Positions 1 through 6,221 of a stretch of 11,208 nt of DNA are shown piece by piece; position 1 is the first letter of the stretch, and each line of letters starts with the position of its first letter. The stretch comes from DASYAN01 sp036501345 (GTDB lineage: Bacteria > Chloroflexota > Ktedonobacteria > Ktedonobacterales > Ktedonobacteraceae). The stretch is taken from NCBI GenBank assembly GCA_036501345.1, contig DASYAN010000503.1, positions 1 to 11,208 on the forward strand. The letters run 5' to 3'. Position numbers and translations under genes: made by a program. The notes under the pieces were generated by a model. The model was not told where the DNA came from and ran no database searches. It saw only the letters and a program-made list of their open reading frames with translations.

Positions 1-57
1 CTTTTGTTCATCAGTCGGGTAGAACCGATACTTGTATGCCCGCTTTGTTTTACTCAC
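1..57 (-). CDS. tnpB: TnpB-family RNA-guided nuclease / OrfB, N-terminus only (cut by window edge)
   Basis: Reading the minus strand from a GTG at 57-55 gives 19 codons, VSKTKRAYKYRFYPTDEQK, open to the window edge. The AYKYRFYPTDEQ stretch is the characteristic opening of IS605/IS1341-type OrfB (TnpB) proteins, which normally run to about 370-420 residues. An AAAGGAAG ribosome binding site at 64-71 lies 6 bases upstream of the GTG, which decides the start. TnpB proteins are RuvC-type nucleases guided by an omega RNA made from the right end of their element; that end and the catalytic residues lie outside this window. The gene may be intact or truncated further on. Confidence rests on a short but very characteristic N-terminus plus correct start signals. 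Confidence 0.72.
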   Translation of the reverse strand, partial: MSKTKRAYKYRFYPTDEQK

Positions 58-63
58 TGCTTT

Positions 64-95
64 CTTCCTTTCACGAATAGGGATATATTATATCA
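64..95 (-). promoter_or_regulatory. Ribosome binding site and extended -10 promoter of tnpB
   Basis: On the minus strand an extended -10 box, TGATATAAT (plus-strand 87-95), lies about 30 bases upstream of the tnpB GTG. An AAAGGAAG Shine-Dalgarno (64-71) sits 6 bases before the start. A TTGACA occurs at 100-105 but only 7 bases from the -10, too close to act as its -35, so the extended -10 would have to work largely alone. The -10 match is perfect; promoter function is inferred. Confidence 0.45.
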
Positions 96-364
96 CACAT
101 GTCAATATACAAATATTCATCCTACTGGAAAGGAAAATGAATGTTTTTTCATACAAAAAGCGCCCTTGTGCCCAAGCAAAAAAAAAGGACAGGGGGATAG
201 AAGCCGCATTTGATAAATATGCAAATAGTAGTATACTTTACCCTACATGCAACAACAGGTATTGCAACCAAGAATTGTAGGACATTTATTATTCGACGTA
301 AAAATTACAAGGATACTCTGTGTCACAAGATACTAGCTTTCCGTCATTAAGCTTTCTTCATCTA
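96..364. other. Non-coding stretch between tnpB and the DoxX-Rieske gene
   Basis: AT-rich sequence without a credible gene. It lies downstream of the DoxX-Rieske stop and upstream of the TnpB start, so it should contain the left end of the TnpB element. A small minus-strand hairpin (CTTG-GGCA-CAAG, near 164-175) could be a subterminal palindrome, but I cannot fix an element end. No strong intrinsic terminator is seen after the DoxX-Rieske stop. Confidence 0.4.
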
Positions 365-1618
365 TCAGCTGACCATCAGAATAGAACCAGTTATGCTATC
401 TATGTGAATAGAGACCGAAGTCAGAGCAATATCAGTTGGCCCTTGCAGGACAGTAGCCCCATGTGCAGGGTCGTATTCAGCTCCATGGCAGGGACAGATC
501 AGAAGATGGCTTGCTGGATCGTAGTCAACTGTACAGCCCGCATGGGTACATATTGCATCATAGGCCACAAACTGATCACTAGGGAGATGGATTAATACCC
601 CAGGGTCACCCGTCGATGGAATCGTAAACGTGGTAGCATTGTTCTCGGGAACGGCACTGACCCGAGCTATGACAGCACCTGTTGTCATAGTGGTATTCAT
701 AGGAGTAGATGTAGCTTGAGAATCCTCAGATGATGCACTAGATGTACTATCACCATCGCTAGTACTGCTAGAGACTGTAGCAGAGCTGTCGTTCATCATA
801 CGTATAAGATAGCCTACAACTACTACACCCAAGACGCCTGCTCCTCCAGTCAGCATACCCCGGATAAAATGGCGTCGTGCCTCACGCGCCTTCTGAACTA
901 CACTTGTTCTCTGCTTATTTCCGCTTCTCTCACTTATCCAGGCAGACGGGGAAGATGGACCAGTTGGAACAGCCACAGAGGACCGTTGGATCGGTCCGGG
1001 CCATCCTACCAGAAGCGCACGACCAAGGGCTACAAGCGATCCAAGCTGCCTTGTCGGGTCTGTCGGCAAAACGTGATCAACGAGCCAGAAGTCAACGCTC
1101 GGGAGCCCGGTATTACGTGGACCGTTAAACAGCAGAGTGAGCCAGCAAAATACGAACACAATGTCTGAGCCATAAAAGTAGGGATACACATGCCAACTTG
1201 CCGAAAGAAAGAACAATGCACTCAAGCACACACCGAAGAATGCTGCAGGGCGAAAAAGTACTCCCAAAAATGCTCCGAGACCGATGGCGATCTCACCCAA
1301 AGCAACTGCCATACCGAAGAGAACCGCGTGTGGCAGTGCTATACGCGTCAGGAAGTACTGCAGCGGTGAACCATGAGCAAAAGCAATGATCTGGTTGCCG
1401 ATATATCCCGGTGTCGAACGGTGAAAAAATTGCGGATCAGTCAACTTCTGTACACCAGCATAGATGAATGTAATCCCTAAGAAAAGTCGCATGGGCAGCA
1501 AGACCCATCCAGCAAAGAAATGTGGGCCTCTTCGTGTATCTGATCCATGATTAGGAATCGTTTGCAATGGAGATGTGGATTGTGAGTCAATATCGGGTGC
1601 TCCATAAGGAGATCTCAT
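365..1618 (-). CDS. DoxX-like membrane domain fused to a Tat-type anchor and a Rieske [2Fe-2S] domain
   Basis: A 417-residue fusion. Residues about 36-167 form a four-helix DoxX/DoxD-like membrane domain (hydrophobic blocks near 36-58, 97-119, 121-141 and 150-166). Residues about 248-275 read RRHFIRG followed by a hydrophobic stretch, the layout of a twin-arginine signal anchor as found in membrane Rieske proteins. A Ser/Thr-rich linker (about 278-313) leads to a Rieske domain with CTHAGC at 357-362 and CPCHGAEYD at 375-383. By family rules C357/H359 and C375/H378 bind the cluster, and C362/C377 form the disulfide. DoxX relatives include the small subunit of thiosulfate:quinone oxidoreductase, so a quinone-linked electron-transfer role at the outer face of the membrane is a reasonable inference; the substrate is unknown. 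The gene lies 58 bp downstream of the sensor kinase, same strand, with a purine-rich AAAGAAAGGAAA site before the ATG, so co-transcription with the two-component genes is likely. Confidence 0.88.
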   Translation of the reverse strand: MRSPYGAPDIDSQSTSPLQTIPNHGSDTRRGPHFFAGWVLLPMRLFLGITFIYAGVQKLTDPQFFHRSTPGYIGNQIIAFAHGSPLQYFLTRIALPHAVLFGMAVALGEIAIGLGAFLGVLFRPAAFFGVCLSALFFLSASWHVYPYFYGSDIVFVFCWLTLLFNGPRNTGLPSVDFWLVDHVLPTDPTRQLGSLVALGRALLVGWPGPIQRSSVAVPTGPSSPSAWISERSGNKQRTSVVQKAREARRHFIRGMLTGGAGVLGVVVVGYLIRMMNDSSATVSSSTSDGDSTSSASSEDSQATSTPMNTTMTTGAVIARVSAVPENNATTFTIPSTGDPGVLIHLPSDQFVAYDAICTHAGCTVDYDPASHLLICPCHGAEYDPAHGATVLQGPTDIALTSVSIHIDSITGSILMVS

Positions 1619-1676
1619 ACTTAGATGATTTCCTTTCTTTGCGTCGAATGGTGTGAATACAGCTCTCAGAAAGAGC

Positions 1677-3236
1677 CTATTCTTTCACAGAGGATACCAT
1701 CCACTCATGAGAATGAGATGAAGGGATTGCTTCCTTTGCCAGTGGAAGCATGACCAAAAAGAGTGATCCCTTGCCCAGTTGGCTTTCTGCAGAAATTGTG
1801 CCGCCATGCATGGTGACAATCCATTTGGTGATCGAAAGTCCAAGACCTGCTCCACCAACAGATCGTGAACGTGCACTATCTACACGGTAAAAACGCTCAA
1901 AGATATGAGCAAGATGGTCTGCCGAGATACCACTCCCAGTATCTTGAACACGTAAGATCGCACGGGCGCTAGTCTTCTCAAGATAGAGTGTCACATTGCC
2001 ACCCTTGCTCGTATAGCAGAAAGCATTATCAAGCAAATTCATGACGACCTGCATCAAACGTGCCTCATCGCCCATTACTGTGACGTTAGTCTCTATCTGC
2101 CTATCAAGTACAATCTCCCGCTCAGCTGCCAGAGGCTCCATCGTTGTTGCGACTGCCTCAACAAGCGCATCAAGATGCACAATTTCATGTTCAAAGCTGA
2201 TATTGCCTTCGTCCACACGGGCAAGCGTCAAGAGACTCGTTATTAGATGCCCAAGGCGTTCCATCTGTCCATTCATGTCCTGCAAGAGTGAGCTATATTC
2301 TTCAATCGATCTCGGGTGAGCCAACGCAACTTCCGTCATGCTGCGGAGGGCTGCAATTGGTGTGCGTAACTCATGTGAGGCGTCAGAGAGAAAGCGGCGC
2401 TGCTGATAGAGCAGCTTCTCAAGGTGATCGATCATTTCATTGAAGGTAACAGCAAGCAAATGGACTTCGTCGTTGGTATGGGGAACAGGGACACGAGAGT
2501 GCAGATCCCCTTGCTGAATAGTCCGAGCAATCGTGGTCAGGCGAGTAATCGGACGAAAGGCACGCTTTGCCAGCCAGAAACTGCCAACAATGCCCAGAAG
2601 CAGAACAATGGGAGCAAGCAATAGCAACTCAATGATAACCTGCTGGAGGGTATTTTCTAGTGGTGAAAGTGCCCCACCGACCAGCACCACTCCAATAATC
2701 CTCTGATGGACAGAGAGCGGCTGACTGTAGAGACGGATGTGTTGTCCGTTTGAGGTCATAATCGTCGCCAGCCAGGTCTTGCCATGAAGTGCCTGGGTGA
2801 TAGCGTCTCGAGGTGGAGAAAGAAGCAGAAAGGCAGGTGTTGAATATTGTGTGTGGCCAGAGGCATCGCGGATCTGGATCAGCAGATCCAAATCTGGATC
2901 AAACGGACTCGTTCCTAGACTGTGCTCATTATGAGAAACACTTTTTCTTGCCATATCATCGACATCGATCAACGGAGAAAGTTCTCCTGTCTCATCATGG
3001 AGAGCAAGGGTCCCATCTTGCTGAATGATGGCTCCAGACACAAATTGAGCACGCAGTTGGAGTTGGCTATCAAGATTGGCCGCGAGTCCTGAGCGTAAGT
3101 GGAAATAGAAGACCGCTCCGAAGAGTACAATGAGCAAGAGAAAGATCGTCATATTCCAGATAGCGAGTTGCGCATGGATGCCAAGCGCGTGCAAGCGTTT
3201 GAGAGGCTTTTGCAGAAGAGTCTGAACATGGTTCAT
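1677..3236 (-). CDS. Membrane sensor histidine kinase (HAMP-HisKA-HATPase)
   Basis: 519 residues. A first membrane helix lies at about 28-46, an extracytoplasmic sensor region at about 47-200 and a second helix at about 201-222. Then come a HAMP linker (about 223-277), a HisKA dimerisation domain with phospho-accepting H288 in SHELRTP, and a HATPase domain with an N box (NLLDNA, 400-405), G1 box (DTGSGI, 432-437), F box (FERFYR, 446-451) and G2 box (GGAGLGLSI, 461-469). All motifs needed for activity are present. It autophosphorylates in response to an unidentified signal sensed outside the membrane and passes phosphate to the response regulator encoded just upstream. Its ATG follows that gene's stop by 2 bases, which indicates translational coupling. 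The sensor region has no recognisable PAS or CACHE signature by eye, so the stimulus cannot be named; the redox protein downstream suggests respiratory or redox stress. Confidence 0.95.
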   Translation of the reverse strand: MNHVQTLLQKPLKRLHALGIHAQLAIWNMTIFLLLIVLFGAVFYFHLRSGLAANLDSQLQLRAQFVSGAIIQQDGTLALHDETGELSPLIDVDDMARKSVSHNEHSLGTSPFDPDLDLLIQIRDASGHTQYSTPAFLLLSPPRDAITQALHGKTWLATIMTSNGQHIRLYSQPLSVHQRIIGVVLVGGALSPLENTLQQVIIELLLLAPIVLLLGIVGSFWLAKRAFRPITRLTTIARTIQQGDLHSRVPVPHTNDEVHLLAVTFNEMIDHLEKLLYQQRRFLSDASHELRTPIAALRSMTEVALAHPRSIEEYSSLLQDMNGQMERLGHLITSLLTLARVDEGNISFEHEIVHLDALVEAVATTMEPLAAEREIVLDRQIETNVTVMGDEARLMQVVMNLLDNAFCYTSKGGNVTLYLEKTSARAILRVQDTGSGISADHLAHIFERFYRVDSARSRSVGGAGLGLSITKWIVTMHGGTISAESQLGKGSLFLVMLPLAKEAIPSSHSHEWMVSSVKE

Positions 3237-3238
3237 GG

Positions 3239-3913
3239 CTAGAGCGGCTCCTTTAACTGATAGCCGAAACCGCGAATGGTCTGGATCACATTGGCCTCTC
3301 CACCCTCACAGAGTTTGCGCCGCAAATAGCCAATATAGACATCGATCACATTGGACAAGTTTTCTGCCTCTCCATTCCAGAGACGCTCAGCAATCATAGT
3401 ACGGCTCAAAACCTGACGAGGATGACGTAAAAAGACTTCTAGAAGCACATACTCCTTTGCAGTGAGCGTCAATTGGCGATTGTTGCGCCAGATTTCGTGT
3501 GTCTGCGTATCCAACGTGATATCCAGAAAACTCAACTGAGTCGTTTTAGAAAAGCTTTCGCGGCGAAGGAGCGCACGCACACGAGCCTCAAGTTCACGAA
3601 AGGCAAAAGGCTTGATCAGGTAATCATCCCCTCCCAAATCGAGACCAGTGACTCGACTCTCGACGTCACCTCGTGCCGTCAGGAAGAGAATAGGCATGGA
3701 TTGTGCACACTTTCGTAATTGTCGACAGACCTCAAAGCCATCCGTACGAGGTAACATGACATCGAGGATTACCAGATCATAGGAGACCAGTTCACTCATC
3801 GCCAATGCTTCTTGCCCATCCGGCACAAGATCGACGGCATAGTGCTGTTCCTCAAGTCCTTTTTTGATACTGTGGCCTAATGAAAGGTCATCTTCGGCTA
3901 TCAGTAGACGCAT
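3239..3913 (-). CDS. OmpR/PhoB-family response regulator
   Basis: 224 residues from the chosen ATG at 3913. The receiver domain has the acidic pair D8/D9, phospho-accepting D51 (in VILDVMLPRTDG), T79 and K101 (in YLIKPFAFRELEAR). The C-terminal half is a winged-helix DNA-binding domain ending in the typical VIQTIRGFGYQL. An in-frame ATG at 3940 would add nine residues (MFRRERRFP), but it has no ribosome binding site and would precede the normal MRLLIAEDD opening. The 3913 start has AGAGAAG about 7 bases upstream. This is the first gene of the cluster with the kinase and the DoxX-Rieske protein, so it probably controls its own operon and perhaps the divergent dioxygenase operon from the intergenic region above it. 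The regulon cannot be read from sequence. Confidence 0.95.
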   Translation of the reverse strand: MRLLIAEDDLSLGHSIKKGLEEQHYAVDLVPDGQEALAMSELVSYDLVILDVMLPRTDGFEVCRQLRKCAQSMPILFLTARGDVESRVTGLDLGGDDYLIKPFAFRELEARVRALLRRESFSKTTQLSFLDITLDTQTHEIWRNNRQLTLTAKEYVLLEVFLRHPRQVLSRTMIAERLWNGEAENLSNVIDVYIGYLRRKLCEGGEANVIQTIRGFGYQLKEPL

Positions 3914-3972
3914 AGGAAATCTTCTCTCTCTTCGGAACATACACTGGTAGTGCTATACTAAAGGTCTATGAC

Positions 3973-4029
3973 TGGTTCTCATTAATAATAAAACACATGC
4001 GCAAGTACCAATTAAGAGTGTGAGAACCA
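3973..4029. repeat. Inverted repeat, 9-bp perfect arms with inner 5-bp arms
   Basis: TGGTTCTCA at 3973-3981 is exactly mirrored by TGAGAACCA at 4021-4029. Inside these, TTAAT (3982-3986) is mirrored by ATTAA (4011-4015). It begins about 60 bases upstream of the response regulator start. It could be an operator for a dimeric regulator or an RNA hairpin; sequence alone does not say which. Confidence 0.5.
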
Positions 4030-4075
4030 AAAACAATGGATGATTGAGGGGGTTCGAAGCAGACACAGCGGGCTA

Positions 4076-4177
4076 TGAAGCAAGGTGTGAGCTGAGGCAC
4101 AAAGATTAATGCGGAAAAAGAAACCCACCAGATTCTAGCAAGATTTCCTCAGGGTACCTCGCTCACACCTTGCTTCA
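4076..4177. repeat. Long inverted repeat with 17-bp perfect arms
   Basis: TGAAGCAAGGTGTGAGC at 4076-4092 is the exact reverse complement of 4161-4177. Next to it, GAGG (4094-4097) can pair with CCTC (4157-4160), or the longer CTGAGG (4092-4097) can pair with CCTCAG (4147-4152), giving two competing inner stems. The 17-bp perfect match at close range is far beyond chance. No target-site duplication flanks it, so a small MITE-like insertion is possible but not shown. An RNA attenuator or a regulatory hairpin is equally possible. Confidence 0.6.
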
Positions 4178-4206
4178 AGGATACCTCTAAAAAGTGTGTT
4201 TTTCCA

Positions 4207-4247
4207 GGACATTTAGGTGACAACTTGAGGGACAAAAGCGACAACTT
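4207..4247. promoter_or_regulatory. Phased array of four GACA motifs
   Basis: GACA occurs at 4208, 4219, 4231 and 4240 (contexts GGACA, GTGACAAC, GGGACAAA, GCGACAAC), spaced 11, 12 and 9 bases, about one helical turn apart. GACAACTT is repeated exactly at 4219-4226 and 4240-4247. It lies just upstream of the dioxygenase promoter. Tandem TGTC/GACA motifs of this kind occur at ends of some DDE transposons and also as regulator binding arrays. Which applies here is unresolved. Confidence 0.35.
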
Positions 4248-4271
4248 TATTACGGATACGCTATCCCCTAC

Positions 4272-4301
4272 TTGACAGCAGTCGGGTCCAAGTGGTACCA
4301 T
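4272..4301 (+). promoter_or_regulatory. Candidate sigma-A-type promoter of the dioxygenase-hydrolase operon
   Basis: A perfect TTGACA -35 box at 4272-4277 is followed after 18 bases by TACCAT (4296-4301), a 4-of-6 match to TATAAT. It lies about 93 bases upstream of the dioxygenase start. An alternative -10-like GATAAT exists at 4350-4355 but has no good -35. Confidence 0.4.
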
Positions 4302-4393
4302 TATCTCTAACAAAATAAAAGTATCTATACTTTAGTTTGTTAGATTCTTGATAATACTATTCAACAAAGAGCAAAGAACTCCAGGAGGGTTCT

Positions 4394-5350
4394 ATGGAAA
4401 AGAGTATTCTGGGTATTCACCACATTACAGCCATCACAGATGATCCACAGCGCAATATTGATTTCTATGTGGGTATTTTGGGGCTGCGTTTTGTTAAAAA
4501 GACCATCAATTTTGATGCGCCTGACACCTATCATCTCTACTACGGGGATGATCTGGGGCATCCAGGTACGATCCTCACGTTTTTCTCCTGGCCGGGCTCT
4601 CCCAAGGGACGGCGGGGAGTGGGTCAGGCAACGGCCATCTCGTTTGCTGTTCCTGAGCCTTCCCTTAGTTACTGGCAGGAACAGCTCAGCACGCATCATA
4701 TTCCTTTTGAAGGACCAACCTCTCGTTTCGATGAGCATGTGCTCTCCTTTAGCGACCCCGATGGGCTGGCGCTGGAACTTGTTGCGAGCCCTAGCAATGA
4801 GCAAGGTTCTGTTTGGATACAAGGTCCTGTACCTGTCGAGTATGCGATCCATGGGTTCCACAGTGTAACACTCTCTGTTGCAAAGCCGGAGGGGACAGAG
4901 GCTCTGCTCACCCAGGTACTAGGCTTTCACCAGTTGGCTCAGGCAGACAAACGTACACGTTATGCTCTGAGCACTAGTGGGATGGGAACAATTGTGGACG
5001 TGCTGCATACACCAGGGGCACGAGGTGGAATAGAATCCGTTGGCACGGTTCACCATGTAGCTTGGCGCACTGCTGATGATGAACGCCAGCTAGAATGGCG
5101 ACGCAGGCTCCTCGATCTGGGCACCTCTGTCACACCAGTACAGGACCGCATGTACTTTCACTCCATTTACTTCCGAGAGCCCAGCGGTATTCTTTTTGAG
5201 ATCGCGACCGATCAACCGGGATTTCCTGTCGATGAAGCTGTAGAGGAACTAGGAACGCATCTGAAACTGCCTCCTTGGCTGGAGTCACAGCGCTCGACGC
5301 TCGAACGTACGTTACCGTCGATCCATCTACCCGAGCAACAGCTAAAATAA
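4394..5350 (+). CDS. VOC-family ring-cleaving dioxygenase (PcpA / MhqE-MhqO-like)
   Basis: 318 residues, the usual length for the family. It has two vicinal-oxygen-chelate halves, residues about 5-135 and 150-275. The opening ILGIHHITAITDDPQRNIDFYVGILGLR and the second-half HHVAWR and GILFEIATD segments match hydroquinone-type extradiol dioxygenases. The expected Fe(II) ligands are a histidine at 9/10, a histidine at 220/221 and E269. Family members open aromatic rings of (chloro)hydroquinones, and Bacillus MhqE/MhqO/MhqA help detoxify methylhydroquinone and other quinone-like electrophiles. The start is fixed by AGGAGG (4383-4388) five bases before the ATG. Seventeen bases after its stop begins an MhqD-like hydrolase, an arrangement known from Bacillus mhq operons, which strengthens the assignment. 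No MhqR-type repressor gene is in the window. The exact substrate is inferred. Confidence 0.88.
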   Translation: MEKSILGIHHITAITDDPQRNIDFYVGILGLRFVKKTINFDAPDTYHLYYGDDLGHPGTILTFFSWPGSPKGRRGVGQATAISFAVPEPSLSYWQEQLSTHHIPFEGPTSRFDEHVLSFSDPDGLALELVASPSNEQGSVWIQGPVPVEYAIHGFHSVTLSVAKPEGTEALLTQVLGFHQLAQADKRTRYALSTSGMGTIVDVLHTPGARGGIESVGTVHHVAWRTADDERQLEWRRRLLDLGTSVTPVQDRMYFHSIYFREPSGILFEIATDQPGFPVDEAVEELGTHLKLPPWLESQRSTLERTLPSIHLPEQQLK

Positions 5351-5367
5351 CGGAGGAGAGTGAAACT

Positions 5368-6024
5368 ATGGATAGAAGAGAGCAACCATTGAACGGTTTT
5401 CTCCATCGTTTTGTTCCTGCTGACGCTCAGCAACAAACTGCTGAACAAGAGACGCTGCCAACACTGCTCTTATTGCATGGAACTGGCGGCAGCGAAAATG
5501 ATTTACTAGAGCTTGGGCAGACACTCGTGCCGGGAGCAGCTCTGCTTAGTCCGCGAGGGAAGGTACTAGAAAACGGCATGGCACGCTTCTTTCGTCGTCT
5601 GGCTGAAGGTGTTTTTGACATTGCAGATCTCAAGCAGCGCACAGACGAGCTGGCTGGTTTTATCACAACAGCCAGTGCAGCGTATCACTTCGATCCTGCT
5701 CATGTGATTGCTGTAGGCTACTCCAATGGAGCCAATATAGCCGCCAGCATGCTCTTGCTACATCCGGGGGTGCTTTCAGCTGCAGTCCTTTTGCGCCCAA
5801 TGGTGCCTCTCGTTCCCGAGCCATTGCCCGATCTGACCGGAATACCTGTCTTTATCAGCGCAGGGCGAATGGACCCAATAGTTATTCCTCATGAAACGGA
5901 CCGTCTGGAGAGACTCCTTCGGCAATGTGGTGCAACAGTAACAACACGCTGGCACTCGGGAGGACACGCTCTGAGTCATGAGGATGTGCATGAAGCGAAG
6001 ACATGGCTGCAAGGACGCAAATAA
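5368..6024 (+). CDS. mhqD: MhqD-like alpha/beta hydrolase (carboxylesterase/phospholipase family)
   Basis: 218 residues. The oxyanion-hole region LLLLHGTGGSENDLL lies at 33-47, the nucleophile elbow GYSNG at 117-121 (S119), the acid D169 in SAGRMDP, and the base H200 in HSGGHALS. The triad is complete and the length fits the esterase/phospholipase family. A longer in-frame ATG at 5275 would overlap the upstream gene by 76 bases and add residues unrelated to the family. The ATG at 5368 has GGAGGAG at 5352-5358 and gives a normal N-terminus. Translated from the same message as the ring-cleaving dioxygenase, it may hydrolyse ring-cleavage products or esters formed during quinone detoxification. 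That role is inferred from the Bacillus mhqD pairing and is not visible in the residues themselves. Confidence 0.85.
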   Translation: MDRREQPLNGFLHRFVPADAQQQTAEQETLPTLLLLHGTGGSENDLLELGQTLVPGAALLSPRGKVLENGMARFFRRLAEGVFDIADLKQRTDELAGFITTASAAYHFDPAHVIAVGYSNGANIAASMLLLHPGVLSAAVLLRPMVPLVPEPLPDLTGIPVFISAGRMDPIVIPHETDRLERLLRQCGATVTTRWHSGGHALSHEDVHEAKTWLQGRK

Positions 6025-6081
6025 AGGGTTTGTTGCAAAATGGTCTCGATAGGATAAATTCTAGTTGATGCTGATAAGCGA

Positions 6082-6143
6082 AAGGAACAAGCACAAGAAT
6101 CCGAAAGCATTTTGCTATGTATACGGAGATCCTTGCGTTCCTT
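6082..6143. terminator. Possible hairpin between convergent genes
   Basis: AAGGAAC (6082-6088) pairs with GTTCCTT (6137-6143), with a smaller TCCG/CGGA pairing inside. It sits between the convergent mhqD-like and mrp genes, where a two-way terminator is expected. No U-run follows on either strand, so this is a weak call. Confidence 0.25.
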
Positions 6144-6221
6144 GTTAGGCTAGCTAGTCTAGAAGAAATAATGCGCGAGCGACAGATATACATGGCTTGT
6201 TTTCGACTCGCTCTTCCAAGT

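Larger units (their letters stand above)
3914..4393. other. Divergent intergenic region with several structured elements
   Basis: 480 bases between the minus-strand two-component operon and the plus-strand dioxygenase operon. No gene is seen. It holds two inverted repeats (3973-4029 and 4076-4177), a cluster of GACA motifs (4207-4247), a sigma-A-like promoter (4272-4301) and the AGGAGG ribosome binding site of the dioxygenase gene (4383-4388). Each is described separately. A minus-strand TAGTAT near 3958 could be the -10 of the response regulator, but no convincing -35 goes with it. Confidence 0.5.

Noticed and set aside
1030..1389. Small ORFs opposite the DoxX-Rieske gene
   Set aside because: They lie within a well-supported domain-bearing gene and show no motif of their own.
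4361..4861. 166-residue minus-strand ORF opposite the dioxygenase
   Set aside because: Shadow of a clearly real plus-strand gene; no homology features or start signal.
5275..5367. Longer start for the MhqD-like hydrolase at ATG 5275
   Set aside because: It would overlap the dioxygenase gene by 76 bases and adds non-family residues; ATG 5368 has GGAGGAG upstream.
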